Shown here one piece after another: positions 1 through 6,153 of a stretch of 9,940 nt of DNA; the first letter of the stretch is position 1, and every line of letters begins with the position of its first letter. Position numbers and translations under genes: made by a program. The stretch is from Sulfurimonas sp. (GTDB lineage: Bacteria > Campylobacterota > Campylobacteria > Campylobacterales > Sulfurimonadaceae), in assembly GCA_027066935.1 (NCBI GenBank), contig JAMOMX010000277.1:1-9940 (forward strand), in the 5' to 3' direction. Under the pieces are notes generated by a model. The model was not told the origin of the DNA. It worked only from the letters and a program-made list of their open reading frames with translations, and did no database searches.

Positions 1-33
1 AACCCCCCTTGTCAACGAGATTTGACGAGATTT

Positions 34-39
34 AAGGAA
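34..39 (+). promoter_or_regulatory. Ribosome binding site that sets the hexomutase start
   Basis: AAGGAA is six bases before ATG 46 and favours that codon over the upstream in-frame TTG at 22. A TAA at 33-35 (frame 3) and a TGA at 23-25 (frame 2) could each end a gene lying mostly left of the window; too little is present to identify one. The 9-base string ACGAGATTT occurs twice in tandem here (15-23 and 25-33). Confidence 0.7.
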
Positions 40-45
40 ATTAGA

Positions 46-1434
46 ATGAGCATCTATAGAGAATACGACATTAGAGGTATCTATGATAAAGAGTTAAACG
101 AGCAAAGTGTAACTCGCATAGGTTTTATTTTAGCTTCTAAAATTCAAGGTGAGTATGTAGCTGTTGGTTACGATGCTAGAAGTCACTCCCCTATACTTTT
201 TGAGTATCTAGTGCGTGGACTTAATGCTGGTGGTAAAAAAATTCTTGCTATGGGTTTAGTTCCCACTCCAGTAAACTACTTTGCAAACTATCAAAAGTGG
301 GATGGTACAACTCCATCAGCATCTGTGATGATTACAGGCTCACATAATCCTAGTGAATATAATGGTTTTAAAATAACTATAGATAAAGCACCTTTTTTTA
401 GTGAAGATATATATGCACTTGGTCGAGAGTGTGAAGCAATGGATTACATTCCAAAAGCTGATAAAAGAGAAGTAACAGAGATAGATGCAGTAGTTCGCTA
501 TGTTGACTTTTTAGTGAATGAGTTTCAACACTTAAAAGCTATGAATACAAAAATTGCTTATGACTGTGGAAATGGTGTGGCTGGTGTGGTTACTGAAGAT
601 ATTTTTTCTCGCCTTGAGCTTAAAACTACTGGTCTCTATGTTGAGCCAGATGGAACTTTTCCAAACCATCATCCAGATCCATCAGAAGAACACAACCTAG
701 AAGATGTTAAAAAACTTTTATCCTCTGGCAATGATATAGCTTTTGCTTATGATGGTGATGCAGACCGTATAGCAGTTATTACTCATAAAAATAATATTAA
801 GGGCGATATGATGGCTCTTTTATACTCTATGAAAATGGATAAACCCACTGTTATTGGGGAAGTTAAATGTTCTCAAGTTATGTATGATGAGCTTCAAAAG
901 CGCGGTTGTAATGTCATTATGTATAAAACAGGTCACTCAAATTTAAAAGTAAAGATGAAAGAAACAGGTGCAGATTTGGCTTGTGAAGTAAGTGGGCATA
1001 TATTTTTCAAAAACCGTTATTTTGGTTATGATGACGCAATTTATGCAACTCTTAGAATGTTAGAATTAATTCATGATGGCATTGATTTAGATGCAGAGTT
1101 AGCAAAACTTCCACAAGTTTTTTCAACTGAGGAGATAAAAGTAAAAACAACAGAGAGTGAAAAATTTAAAATTATTGACAAAATTAAAGAGCTTTTGCAA
1201 AATCCACCACCATCTTTTCCAACTATAAAAAATATTATAGATGTAGATGGTGTCCGTATAAATTTTGAAAATGGTTGGGGGCTTGTAAGAGCTTCAAATA
1301 CTACTCCTGTTTTGGTTACAAGATTTGAATCAACCTCACAAGAAGATGCTATAACTTATGAAAAAGCTATAAATGATTTAATTGAAGAAGCAAAAAATGG
1401 AGTAAAAAATTCTAATGTTTCATATACGGATTAA
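46..1434 (+). CDS. Phosphomannomutase/phosphoglucomutase (alpha-D-phosphohexomutase)
   Basis: Cytoplasmic enzyme of 462 residues that interconverts hexose 1- and 6-phosphates (mannose and/or glucose), feeding nucleotide-sugar synthesis for surface polysaccharide. All four family landmarks are visible: the phosphoserine loop TGSHNP (residues 97-102, Ser99 the phosphorylated residue), the Mg2+ loop DGDADR (236-241), the sugar-specificity loop EVSGH (314-318) and the phosphate-binding loop RASNTTP (415-421). Length is normal for the bacterial PMM/PGM (AlgC-like) group. I chose ATG 46 because AAGGAA at 34-39 lies six bases upstream and the protein then starts with the usual YREYDIRG; the frame is open further left to a TTG at 22, but that adds only an unconserved octapeptide. 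The last 23 bases overlap the convergent permease gene. Mannose versus glucose preference cannot be decided from sequence. Confidence 0.95.
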   Translation: MSIYREYDIRGIYDKELNEQSVTRIGFILASKIQGEYVAVGYDARSHSPILFEYLVRGLNAGGKKILAMGLVPTPVNYFANYQKWDGTTPSASVMITGSHNPSEYNGFKITIDKAPFFSEDIYALGRECEAMDYIPKADKREVTEIDAVVRYVDFLVNEFQHLKAMNTKIAYDCGNGVAGVVTEDIFSRLELKTTGLYVEPDGTFPNHHPDPSEEHNLEDVKKLLSSGNDIAFAYDGDADRIAVITHKNNIKGDMMALLYSMKMDKPTVIGEVKCSQVMYDELQKRGCNVIMYKTGHSNLKVKMKETGADLACEVSGHIFFKNRYFGYDDAIYATLRMLELIHDGIDLDAELAKLPQVFSTEEIKVKTTESEKFKIIDKIKELLQNPPPSFPTIKNIIDVDGVRINFENGWGLVRASNTTPVLVTRFESTSQEDAITYEKAINDLIEEAKNGVKNSNVSYTD

Positions 1435-2368
1435 GTTTTAAAAGTATTAGATCCGCAAACATATTTCCCAATAAAGTTAAAAATGATGTTATCATTAATG
1501 TCCCCATAATTATTGGATAGTCTCTACTTAAAGCACTCATAAAAAACAACTGTCCCATACCATCAATTCCAAAAATAGATTCTAAAATAACACTCCCACC
1601 TATCAATCCTGGTAGTGATAACCCTAAAAGTGTAACTATTGGTGGTAATAAATTTGGAAGTATATAATAACGAAGTAGCTCTTTTTTACTAAGTCCACGG
1701 GAGAGAGCAAAATAATAATAATCACTTTTTAATATCTCTAAAGTAAGTGAACGCACATAGATAATCATACTTCCAAGCCCTACAAATATCATAACTCCAA
1801 CTGGCAAAACTAAGTGCCAAGCCATATCTGTATAATACGCTAAACCTACTTTTTCTTCTATAGAGTGTAGCCCTGCAATTGGAAATAAATCTAAGTTTAA
1901 TGCAAAAAATATTATAAATAAAAGTGCTAAATAAAATGATGGCATAGAAAAAGAGATTAAAGAGATTTGGCGGATTATATAATCTGTTTTTTTTTCATAA
2001 TTTAGAGCTGACTTTATTCCAAGGTAAAGAGATATTACAAACACAGCGATAAGTGCTGTTATATTCATAATGAGTGTAATGGGTAGTCGTTTTAAAATTT
2101 CATCTGCTACATCTCCACCAGTTACAAAAGATATTCCAAAATTAAATGAAAAGATATTTTTCACCCACTCAAAATACTGCTCCAAAAGTGGTTTATCAAG
2201 TCCATATACAGCTTTTAAAGCGTTAATAGCTTCATCTGTCATATTTGGATTTAACTCCCCTGCACTTAAAAAACTATTTGGTGCAGCATGGATTGCTAAA
2301 AAAGATATTATAGAGATTATAAATAACATAAAGATTATATAAAAAAGTTTTTTGAAGATGTTTAACAT
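1412..2368 (-). CDS. DppB/OppB-type ABC transporter permease, apparently without partner genes
   Basis: Inner-membrane permease of 318 residues in the peptide/nickel/opine binding-protein-dependent family. An N-terminal membrane segment (about 8-28) precedes the usual periplasmic loop with YGLDKPLLEQYFEWV (55-69). Five further hydrophobic segments lie near 97-118, 134-156, 185-205, 240-262 and 285-309. The EAA loop that contacts the ATPase is clear (ALSRGLSKKELL, 221-232, conserved Gly225). These importers normally need a DppC-type second permease, ATPase(s) and a binding protein, and none is encoded here: the gene upstream is an outer-membrane protein and the gene downstream is convergent. 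The substrate is unknown. ATG 2368 lacks a Shine-Dalgarno sequence but has a perfect extended -10 box just before it. The 3' end overlaps the hexomutase gene by 23 bp, and a run of nine A (coding strand, 1987-1995) lies mid-gene. Confidence 0.9.
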   Translation of the reverse strand: MLNIFKKLFYIIFMLFIISIISFLAIHAAPNSFLSAGELNPNMTDEAINALKAVYGLDKPLLEQYFEWVKNIFSFNFGISFVTGGDVADEILKRLPITLIMNITALIAVFVISLYLGIKSALNYEKKTDYIIRQISLISFSMPSFYLALLFIIFFALNLDLFPIAGLHSIEEKVGLAYYTDMAWHLVLPVGVMIFVGLGSMIIYVRSLTLEILKSDYYYFALSRGLSKKELLRYYILPNLLPPIVTLLGLSLPGLIGGSVILESIFGIDGMGQLFFMSALSRDYPIIMGTLMITSFLTLLGNMFADLILLKLNPYMKH

Positions 2369-2374
2369 GTGGAA

Positions 2375-2383
2375 ATTATATCA
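2375..2383 (-). promoter_or_regulatory. Extended -10 promoter element abutting the permease start
   Basis: On the minus strand TGATATAAT matches the extended -10 consensus TGnTATAAT exactly and ends six bases before the ATG at 2368. Initiation about seven bases downstream of the box would fall on or next to that ATG, implying a leaderless mRNA. No -35 is evident. The box sits in one arm of an AT-only inverted repeat (2373-2380 with 2391-2398), so chance occurrence in AT-rich DNA is possible. Confidence 0.45.
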
Positions 2384-2436
2384 AAATAAATATAATTTAT
2401 ATCCCTCTATAGATATTATAAAAGAGATAAAAAAAA

Positions 2437-3093
2437 TTATAAACTTGTATGTAGCGTTAGTATAATATTATCTTGATTGGGAATATTTATATCACTATGA
2501 GCTGTAAAACCAACATAACTAATATCAAAATCAATTTTGTCTAAAGATGTACCAATGCCCACTGAATAATCTGAACCATAATTAGTATAAAGACCATAGT
2601 GTGTAGCTACTGCAAAGCCTTCAAGGAGGGGAGCACTTATACCTACTTCGACATAGTTTTCTACTGAAGAATCGTTAGTTTTTACACCTAATGAATATTT
2701 TGCACTTAGTGATAACATTTCAAAATCGTAACCAATACCAGCATATATTTCACCAAAATTATTTGCATCAACATCATCAATAAAAGCGTATTGAATAAAG
2801 CCAACATCATAAGAAAGACCTGAAATAATACCAATATAACCAGCATATAGATCAAGTTCCATCCCTTTAGCAAAAGAGATATTTGAGCCCCATACTCCAA
2901 TATATGCACCTTTGTAGTCCAAGTCAAATCCACCTTGAATTGCCATACTATCATTAGTTTGACTCATGCCTCGCCATACATAGTTAGTTGTCATCGCTAC
3001 ATTTGCACTAATACCTAACTCTTTTTTAAAATCTGCAGCAAATAATACTGTTGTTGCTAAAGTAGCTACCAAACTTAATTTAATTAATTTCAT
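2437..3093 (-). CDS. TorF/Gcw_chp-family putative outer-membrane beta-barrel protein
   Basis: Exported protein of 218 residues. A Sec signal peptide (two Lys, hydrophobic core, likely cleavage after Ala-Ala at about residue 20) is followed by repeated amphipathic beta strands rich in Tyr, Gly and Phe. The stretch TTNYVWRGMSQTND (35-48) with the following QGGFDLDY and GVWGSNI is the signature of the family known as TIGR02001/PF09694 and often called TorF-family putative porin. The molecular role of this family is not established; a small barrel in the outer membrane is the best description. AAAGGA (3102-3107), eight bases before ATG 3093, supports the start. The gene follows tpiA on the same strand after a 74-bp gap containing a hairpin and a possible -10 box, and precedes the permease gene by 68 bp. 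The C-terminus ends in Leu rather than the Phe usual for outer-membrane proteins. Confidence 0.85.
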   Translation of the reverse strand: MKLIKLSLVATLATTVLFAADFKKELGISANVAMTTNYVWRGMSQTNDSMAIQGGFDLDYKGAYIGVWGSNISFAKGMELDLYAGYIGIISGLSYDVGFIQYAFIDDVDANNFGEIYAGIGYDFEMLSLSAKYSLGVKTNDSSVENYVEVGISAPLLEGFAVATHYGLYTNYGSDYSVGIGTSLDKIDFDISYVGFTAHSDINIPNQDNIILTLHTSL

Positions 3094-3121
3094 AATAGAA
3101 ATCCTTTATTTTAATTTGTAG

Positions 3122-3130
3122 ATTATTGCA
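3122..3130 (-). promoter_or_regulatory. Possible extended -10 box for the outer-membrane protein gene
   Basis: TGCAATAAT on the minus strand resembles an extended -10 element (TGn plus a five-of-six match to TATAAT). Initiation about seven bases downstream would leave a leader of roughly 22 bases containing the AAAGGA ribosome binding site. No -35 is clear. In DNA this AT-rich the match is only suggestive. Confidence 0.35.
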
Positions 3131-3137
3131 TATGTGT

Positions 3138-3171
3138 TTAAATATCAATCAATTTTATGATTAATATTTAA
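3138..3171 (-). terminator. Hairpin spanning the tpiA stop codon, possible weak terminator or mRNA 3' structure
   Basis: Arms 3138-3151 and 3158-3171 can pair over 14 bp around a 6-base loop. The single non-Watson-Crick position is G.U in the minus-strand transcript and C.A in the opposite one, so the fold favours the tpiA mRNA. The tpiA stop codon lies inside the stem. The stem is AT-rich and no U-tract follows, so it does not fit a classic Rho-independent terminator. Confidence 0.3.
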
Positions 3172-3878
3172 GCAGTTTCTATATTTTGTGCTGTTTGTAT
3201 CATAATGCAGAAGTTTTCAACATCTAACGCACCACTACCAACAAGAACTCCATCAACACCATCGGATTCCAATATATCTTTTGCTGTATCTACTTTAACA
3301 CTTCCCCCATATAAAAGTGGTGCACTTGATTTTTCTTTTAATTTTAGATGTATATTGCTTATATCTTTAAGTGTTGGAGTAAGTCCAGTTCCAATAGCCC
3401 AAACTGGCTCATATGCAATAATTAAATTTTTATAATTAACATCTATCCCATCATATTGAAGCTCTAAATATTTCATCATGACATCTATACCTTCCTCTCT
3501 AACTTCAAGGGGTTCTCCAACACAATAGATAATTTTAAAACCTAAGTTTTTATAAAAATTAAATTTTTTTATAATAGACTTTTGAGTCTCTCCTAAAATA
3601 TGACGGCGTTCGCTATGTCCTATAAGGATAGTCTTAATTTTAAATTCTTCAAGTTGTTCAGTGCCAATTTCACCAGTAAATGCTCCATTTTTTGTTGCAT
3701 ATGCATTTTGGGCACCTTGAATTGTTTTTCCAAAATGTAAGTTTAAACTACTCATCGCTGGGAAAACAAATACTTCTTGCTCACAATTAGTATCATCTAA
3801 AAATTTTTCTACATCCATTATATATGATATAGTTTTTTCTCTTGTTAAATTTGTTTTTAGGTTTGATGCAATAATCAT
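3168..3878 (-). CDS. tpiA: Triosephosphate isomerase
   Basis: Cytoplasmic TIM-barrel enzyme that interconverts dihydroxyacetone phosphate and glyceraldehyde 3-phosphate. Catalytic residues are in place: Asn6 and Lys8 in SNLKTN, the electrophile His88 in ILIGHSERR, and the base Glu157 in AYEPVW. The mobile loop 6 (PVWAIGTG, 158-165) and the phosphate-binding segments YGGSV (190-194) and GVLVGSGAL (210-218) are intact. At 236 residues it is slightly shorter than the usual 250, as in other Campylobacterota. It is third in a gap-pgk-tpiA unit and starts only two bases after the pgk stop, so its weak purine-rich ribosome binding site (AGAGAG) lies within the last pgk codons and translational coupling is likely. 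From memory, fabI follows tpiA in C. jejuni; here an outer-membrane protein gene follows instead. Confidence 0.97.
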   Translation of the reverse strand: MIIASNLKTNLTREKTISYIMDVEKFLDDTNCEQEVFVFPAMSSLNLHFGKTIQGAQNAYATKNGAFTGEIGTEQLEEFKIKTILIGHSERRHILGETQKSIIKKFNFYKNLGFKIIYCVGEPLEVREEGIDVMMKYLELQYDGIDVNYKNLIIAYEPVWAIGTGLTPTLKDISNIHLKLKEKSSAPLLYGGSVKVDTAKDILESDGVDGVLVGSGALDVENFCIMIQTAQNIETA

Positions 3879-3880
3879 TA

Positions 3881-5080
3881 TTATCTCTCTTTTATCAATA
3901 AAGGCTCTACACCAGGAAGAACTTTTCCCTCAAGAAGTTCAAGTGAAGCTCCTCCACCAGTAGAGATAAAACTTATCTCTTCATCTACCCCAATACGCTG
4001 AACAAGGTCAGCAGTATCACCACCACCAACAACTGTAGTAGCATAACTATCTGCTACATAATGAGCTATTTTACTAGAGCCTCGTGCAAACTTATCCATC
4101 TCATAAACACCCATGGGACCATTCCAAAGAATTGTTTGAACATCATTGAGACCCTCGCGGTAAAGTCTAACAGTAGCAGGACCAATATCAAGTCCCATCC
4201 AGTTATCAGGAATCTCTTGAGCTGTAACTATTTTGCTAACTGCGTTAGCTGCAAATTTTTCAGCTGCAATTACATCAACCGGCAGATAAAATTTTACACC
4301 AAGTTTTTTCGCTTCATCCATTATTTTTTGAGCTTCTTCAAGTAGATCATCTTCAACTAAAGATGCACCAATATTATAACCCATTTGTTTTAAAAAGGTA
4401 AATGCCATACCACCACCAATAAAAATTTTATCCACTTTTGGCAATAAGTTTACAAGCGCTTCTAATTTTCCAGAGACCTTGCTTCCACCAACAATAGCGG
4501 CAAAAGGGCGAACAGGGTCGTTTATAAGTTTAGCGAAAAAATTTATCTCTCTCTCAAGCAAAAAACCAGCAGCTTTATGAGAATCATCAAAAAACTTTGT
4601 GATTCCATATACGGAAGAGTGAGCACGATGAGAAACCCCAAAGGCATCATTTATATAAAATTCTGCCATTGATGCTAATTTTTTTGATAATTTTTCATCG
4701 TTGGTAGTTTCACCAGCTTCATAACGAAGATTTTCCAATAAAAGAACCTCGTGTCTAGGTAGTTCCTTTGTTCTTTTCATAGCATCTTTACCCACCACAT
4801 CACTTGCTAACTCAACGTGACGCTTAAGAAGTTGTTGAAGTCTACGAGCAACTGGTGCTAGAGAATACTTTTCTATCATTTGACCTTGAGGACGACCTAG
4901 ATGGGAAGCTAAAATAACAGCACAATCTTGATCAAGACAATAGTTGATAGTTGTTACAGCTGAACGGATACGTCTATCATCAGATATATTTCCAAATTCA
5001 TCCATCGGTACATTAAAGTCACATCTAATAAAAACTTTTTTATCTTTTAAATCTAAAGATTTTAAGTGTAATAATTCCAA
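3881..5080 (-). CDS. pgk: Phosphoglycerate kinase
   Basis: Cytoplasmic enzyme of 399 residues that transfers phosphate between 1,3-bisphosphoglycerate and ADP. N-domain substrate motifs are present: IRCDFNVPMD near the start, SHLGRPQG, LLLENLRYEAGE and INDAFGVSHRAHSS. So are the hinge and nucleotide motifs: VGGSKVSGK, IGGGMAFTFL, WNGPMGVYE, VVGGGDTADLV and the C-terminal STGGGASLELLEG. Length is typical. The start is TTG at 5078-5080; no ATG is available before the conserved RCDFNVP, and AGGA (5087-5090) sits six bases upstream, overlapping the gap stop codon. Gene spacing is 8 bp from gap and 2 bp to tpiA, so the three genes form one operon, presumably read from the promoter region upstream of gap. 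Confidence 0.97.
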   Translation of the reverse strand: MELLHLKSLDLKDKKVFIRCDFNVPMDEFGNISDDRRIRSAVTTINYCLDQDCAVILASHLGRPQGQMIEKYSLAPVARRLQQLLKRHVELASDVVGKDAMKRTKELPRHEVLLLENLRYEAGETTNDEKLSKKLASMAEFYINDAFGVSHRAHSSVYGITKFFDDSHKAAGFLLEREINFFAKLINDPVRPFAAIVGGSKVSGKLEALVNLLPKVDKIFIGGGMAFTFLKQMGYNIGASLVEDDLLEEAQKIMDEAKKLGVKFYLPVDVIAAEKFAANAVSKIVTAQEIPDNWMGLDIGPATVRLYREGLNDVQTILWNGPMGVYEMDKFARGSSKIAHYVADSYATTVVGGGDTADLVQRIGVDEEISFISTGGGASLELLEGKVLPGVEPLLIKER

Positions 5081-5090
5081 TTTAAATCCT
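5078..5090 (-). promoter_or_regulatory. pgk ribosome binding site and TTG start, coupled to the gap stop
   Basis: The gap stop TAG (5091-5089) shares its last two bases with the AGGA that precedes the pgk TTG start by six bases. Ribosomes finishing gap would therefore lie over the pgk initiation site. Confidence 0.75.
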
Positions 5091-6090
5091 ATCTTGAAAT
5101 ATGAAGAGCCATATCAATTAAACGCATTGAATAGCCCCATTCATTGTCATACCAAGCCATGATTTTAACCATATCTCCACCAATAACTTGTGTTAAATCT
5201 TCCGCAACAATAGAGCTATACTCACATCCTACAAAATCTTGAGATACTCTCATCTCTTTATCTATTAAAAGAAGACCTTTTAAGTTAGTCTCAGCGGCTT
5301 TATTAAATACTGCTGTAACTTCCTCTTTTGTTGTTTGTTTTGATACAACAACATTCAAATCAACCATAGATACATCAGGCGTAGGTACACGAACTGATTG
5401 ACCGTGTAGTTTACCTTTAAGTTGTGGCATAACAAGAGAGATAGCTTTTGCAGCACCAGTAGTAGTTGGAATCATATTTATAGCTCCAGCTCTGGCGCGT
5501 CGTTTATCTTTTAAATGTTTAACATCTAAAATATTTTGATCGTTAGTGTATGAATGAATAGTTGTCATTAAGCCTTTTTCAATTCCAAATGCATCATCTA
5601 AAACTTTTGCAACAGGACCTAAACAATTTGTAGTACATGAAGCATTTGAAACTATCTTTTGCCCAGCATATAACTCTTCATTTACTCCCATTACGAATGT
5701 ATCAGTAGCTGTATCTTTTGATGGAGCTGAAAATAAAACTTTTTGTACTCCATTGTCTATATGAACTTGAGCTGACTCTTGAGTTAAAAATACACCAGTA
5801 CACTCTAATACCATATCTGCACCACAATCAGCAAATTTCAAATTTTTTGGATCACGATCAGAAAATATTCTAATATTATGACCATTTATTGATAAATTTT
5901 TGTCATCAACTTGCTCAATATTTGCATTAAATGTACCGTGAACAGAATCATTTTTTAAAAGATATAACATCATATCCATACTAGCCATATCGTTAATCGC
6001 TACTATCTCTACATCACTTCTTAGTGTAGCTATACGAGCTACACAACGTCCTATTCTTCCAAATCCATTAATTGCTATTTTTAACGCCAT
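5089..6090 (-). CDS. gap: Glyceraldehyde-3-phosphate dehydrogenase, type I
   Basis: Cytoplasmic tetrameric dehydrogenase of 333 residues that catalyses the reversible oxidative phosphorylation of glyceraldehyde 3-phosphate. Visible are the Rossmann entry INGFGRIGR (7-15), the nucleotide-binding acidic residue Asp34 (AIND), the active-site SNASCTTNC with nucleophile Cys152, the partner His179 (TTIHSYTNDQN), the phosphate-site PTTTGAAKA (208-216) and the C-terminal WYDNEWGYS (313-321). Asp34 is the usual NAD-type marker, but the residue aligning with the classical Pro188 appears to be Lys191, so NADP use is possible. AGGAAA upstream of ATG 6090 is a good ribosome binding site. It is the first gene of gap-pgk-tpiA and is divergent from nadD-rsfS, the same order as I recall from C. 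jejuni. Confidence 0.97.
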   Translation of the reverse strand: MALKIAINGFGRIGRCVARIATLRSDVEIVAINDMASMDMMLYLLKNDSVHGTFNANIEQVDDKNLSINGHNIRIFSDRDPKNLKFADCGADMVLECTGVFLTQESAQVHIDNGVQKVLFSAPSKDTATDTFVMGVNEELYAGQKIVSNASCTTNCLGPVAKVLDDAFGIEKGLMTTIHSYTNDQNILDVKHLKDKRRARAGAINMIPTTTGAAKAISLVMPQLKGKLHGQSVRVPTPDVSMVDLNVVVSKQTTKEEVTAVFNKAAETNLKGLLLIDKEMRVSQDFVGCEYSSIVAEDLTQVIGGDMVKIMAWYDNEWGYSMRLIDMALHISR

Positions 6091-6118
6091 AATATTTCCT
6101 AAGATAAAAAATTGGGTT

Positions 6119-6124
6119 ATTTTA
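6119..6124 (-). promoter_or_regulatory. Candidate -10 box of the gap-pgk-tpiA operon
   Basis: TAAAAT on the minus strand (within GATAAAATAAC) would start transcription about 22 bases before the gap ATG, leaving room for the AGGAAA ribosome binding site. It lies in the 63-bp divergent region shared with nadD. No -35 is obvious. Confidence 0.4.
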
Positions 6125-6136
6125 TCTAGTTTTAGC

Positions 6137-6142
6137 TATAAT
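6137..6142 (+). promoter_or_regulatory. -10 box of nadD-rsfS
   Basis: A perfect TATAAT within TTTAGCTATAATCCGC. Initiation about five to seven bases downstream (6147-6149) leaves a leader of only about five to seven bases before ATG 6154, and no Shine-Dalgarno sequence lies between box and start. Translation would be leaderless or nearly so. Confidence 0.6.
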
Positions 6143-6153
6143 CCGCATTAAAT

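Noticed and set aside
3..8. Phase-variable C tract
   Set aside because: Only six C residues outside any identified coding region, too short for the slippage typical of contingency loci.
22..45. Upstream TTG start for the hexomutase
   Set aside because: ATG 46 has the ribosome binding site and begins the conserved YREYDIRG; the added residues are not family-like.
2373..2398. Terminator between the barrel and permease genes
   Set aside because: The inverted repeat AAATTATA/TATAATTT has no G-C pair and a 10-base loop; it is better explained as AT-rich promoter DNA.
2706..2954. Minus-strand ORF of 82 codons within the outer-membrane protein gene
   Set aside because: It is a frame-shifted reading of the barrel gene, hydrophobic by composition only.
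4061..4345. Plus-strand ORF of 94 codons opposite pgk
   Set aside because: It lies wholly within a strongly conserved gene on the other strand and has low-complexity, Ser/Lys/Phe-rich composition with no recognisable domain. The other antisense ORFs within tpiA, mltF, the kinase and the permease were dropped for the same reason.
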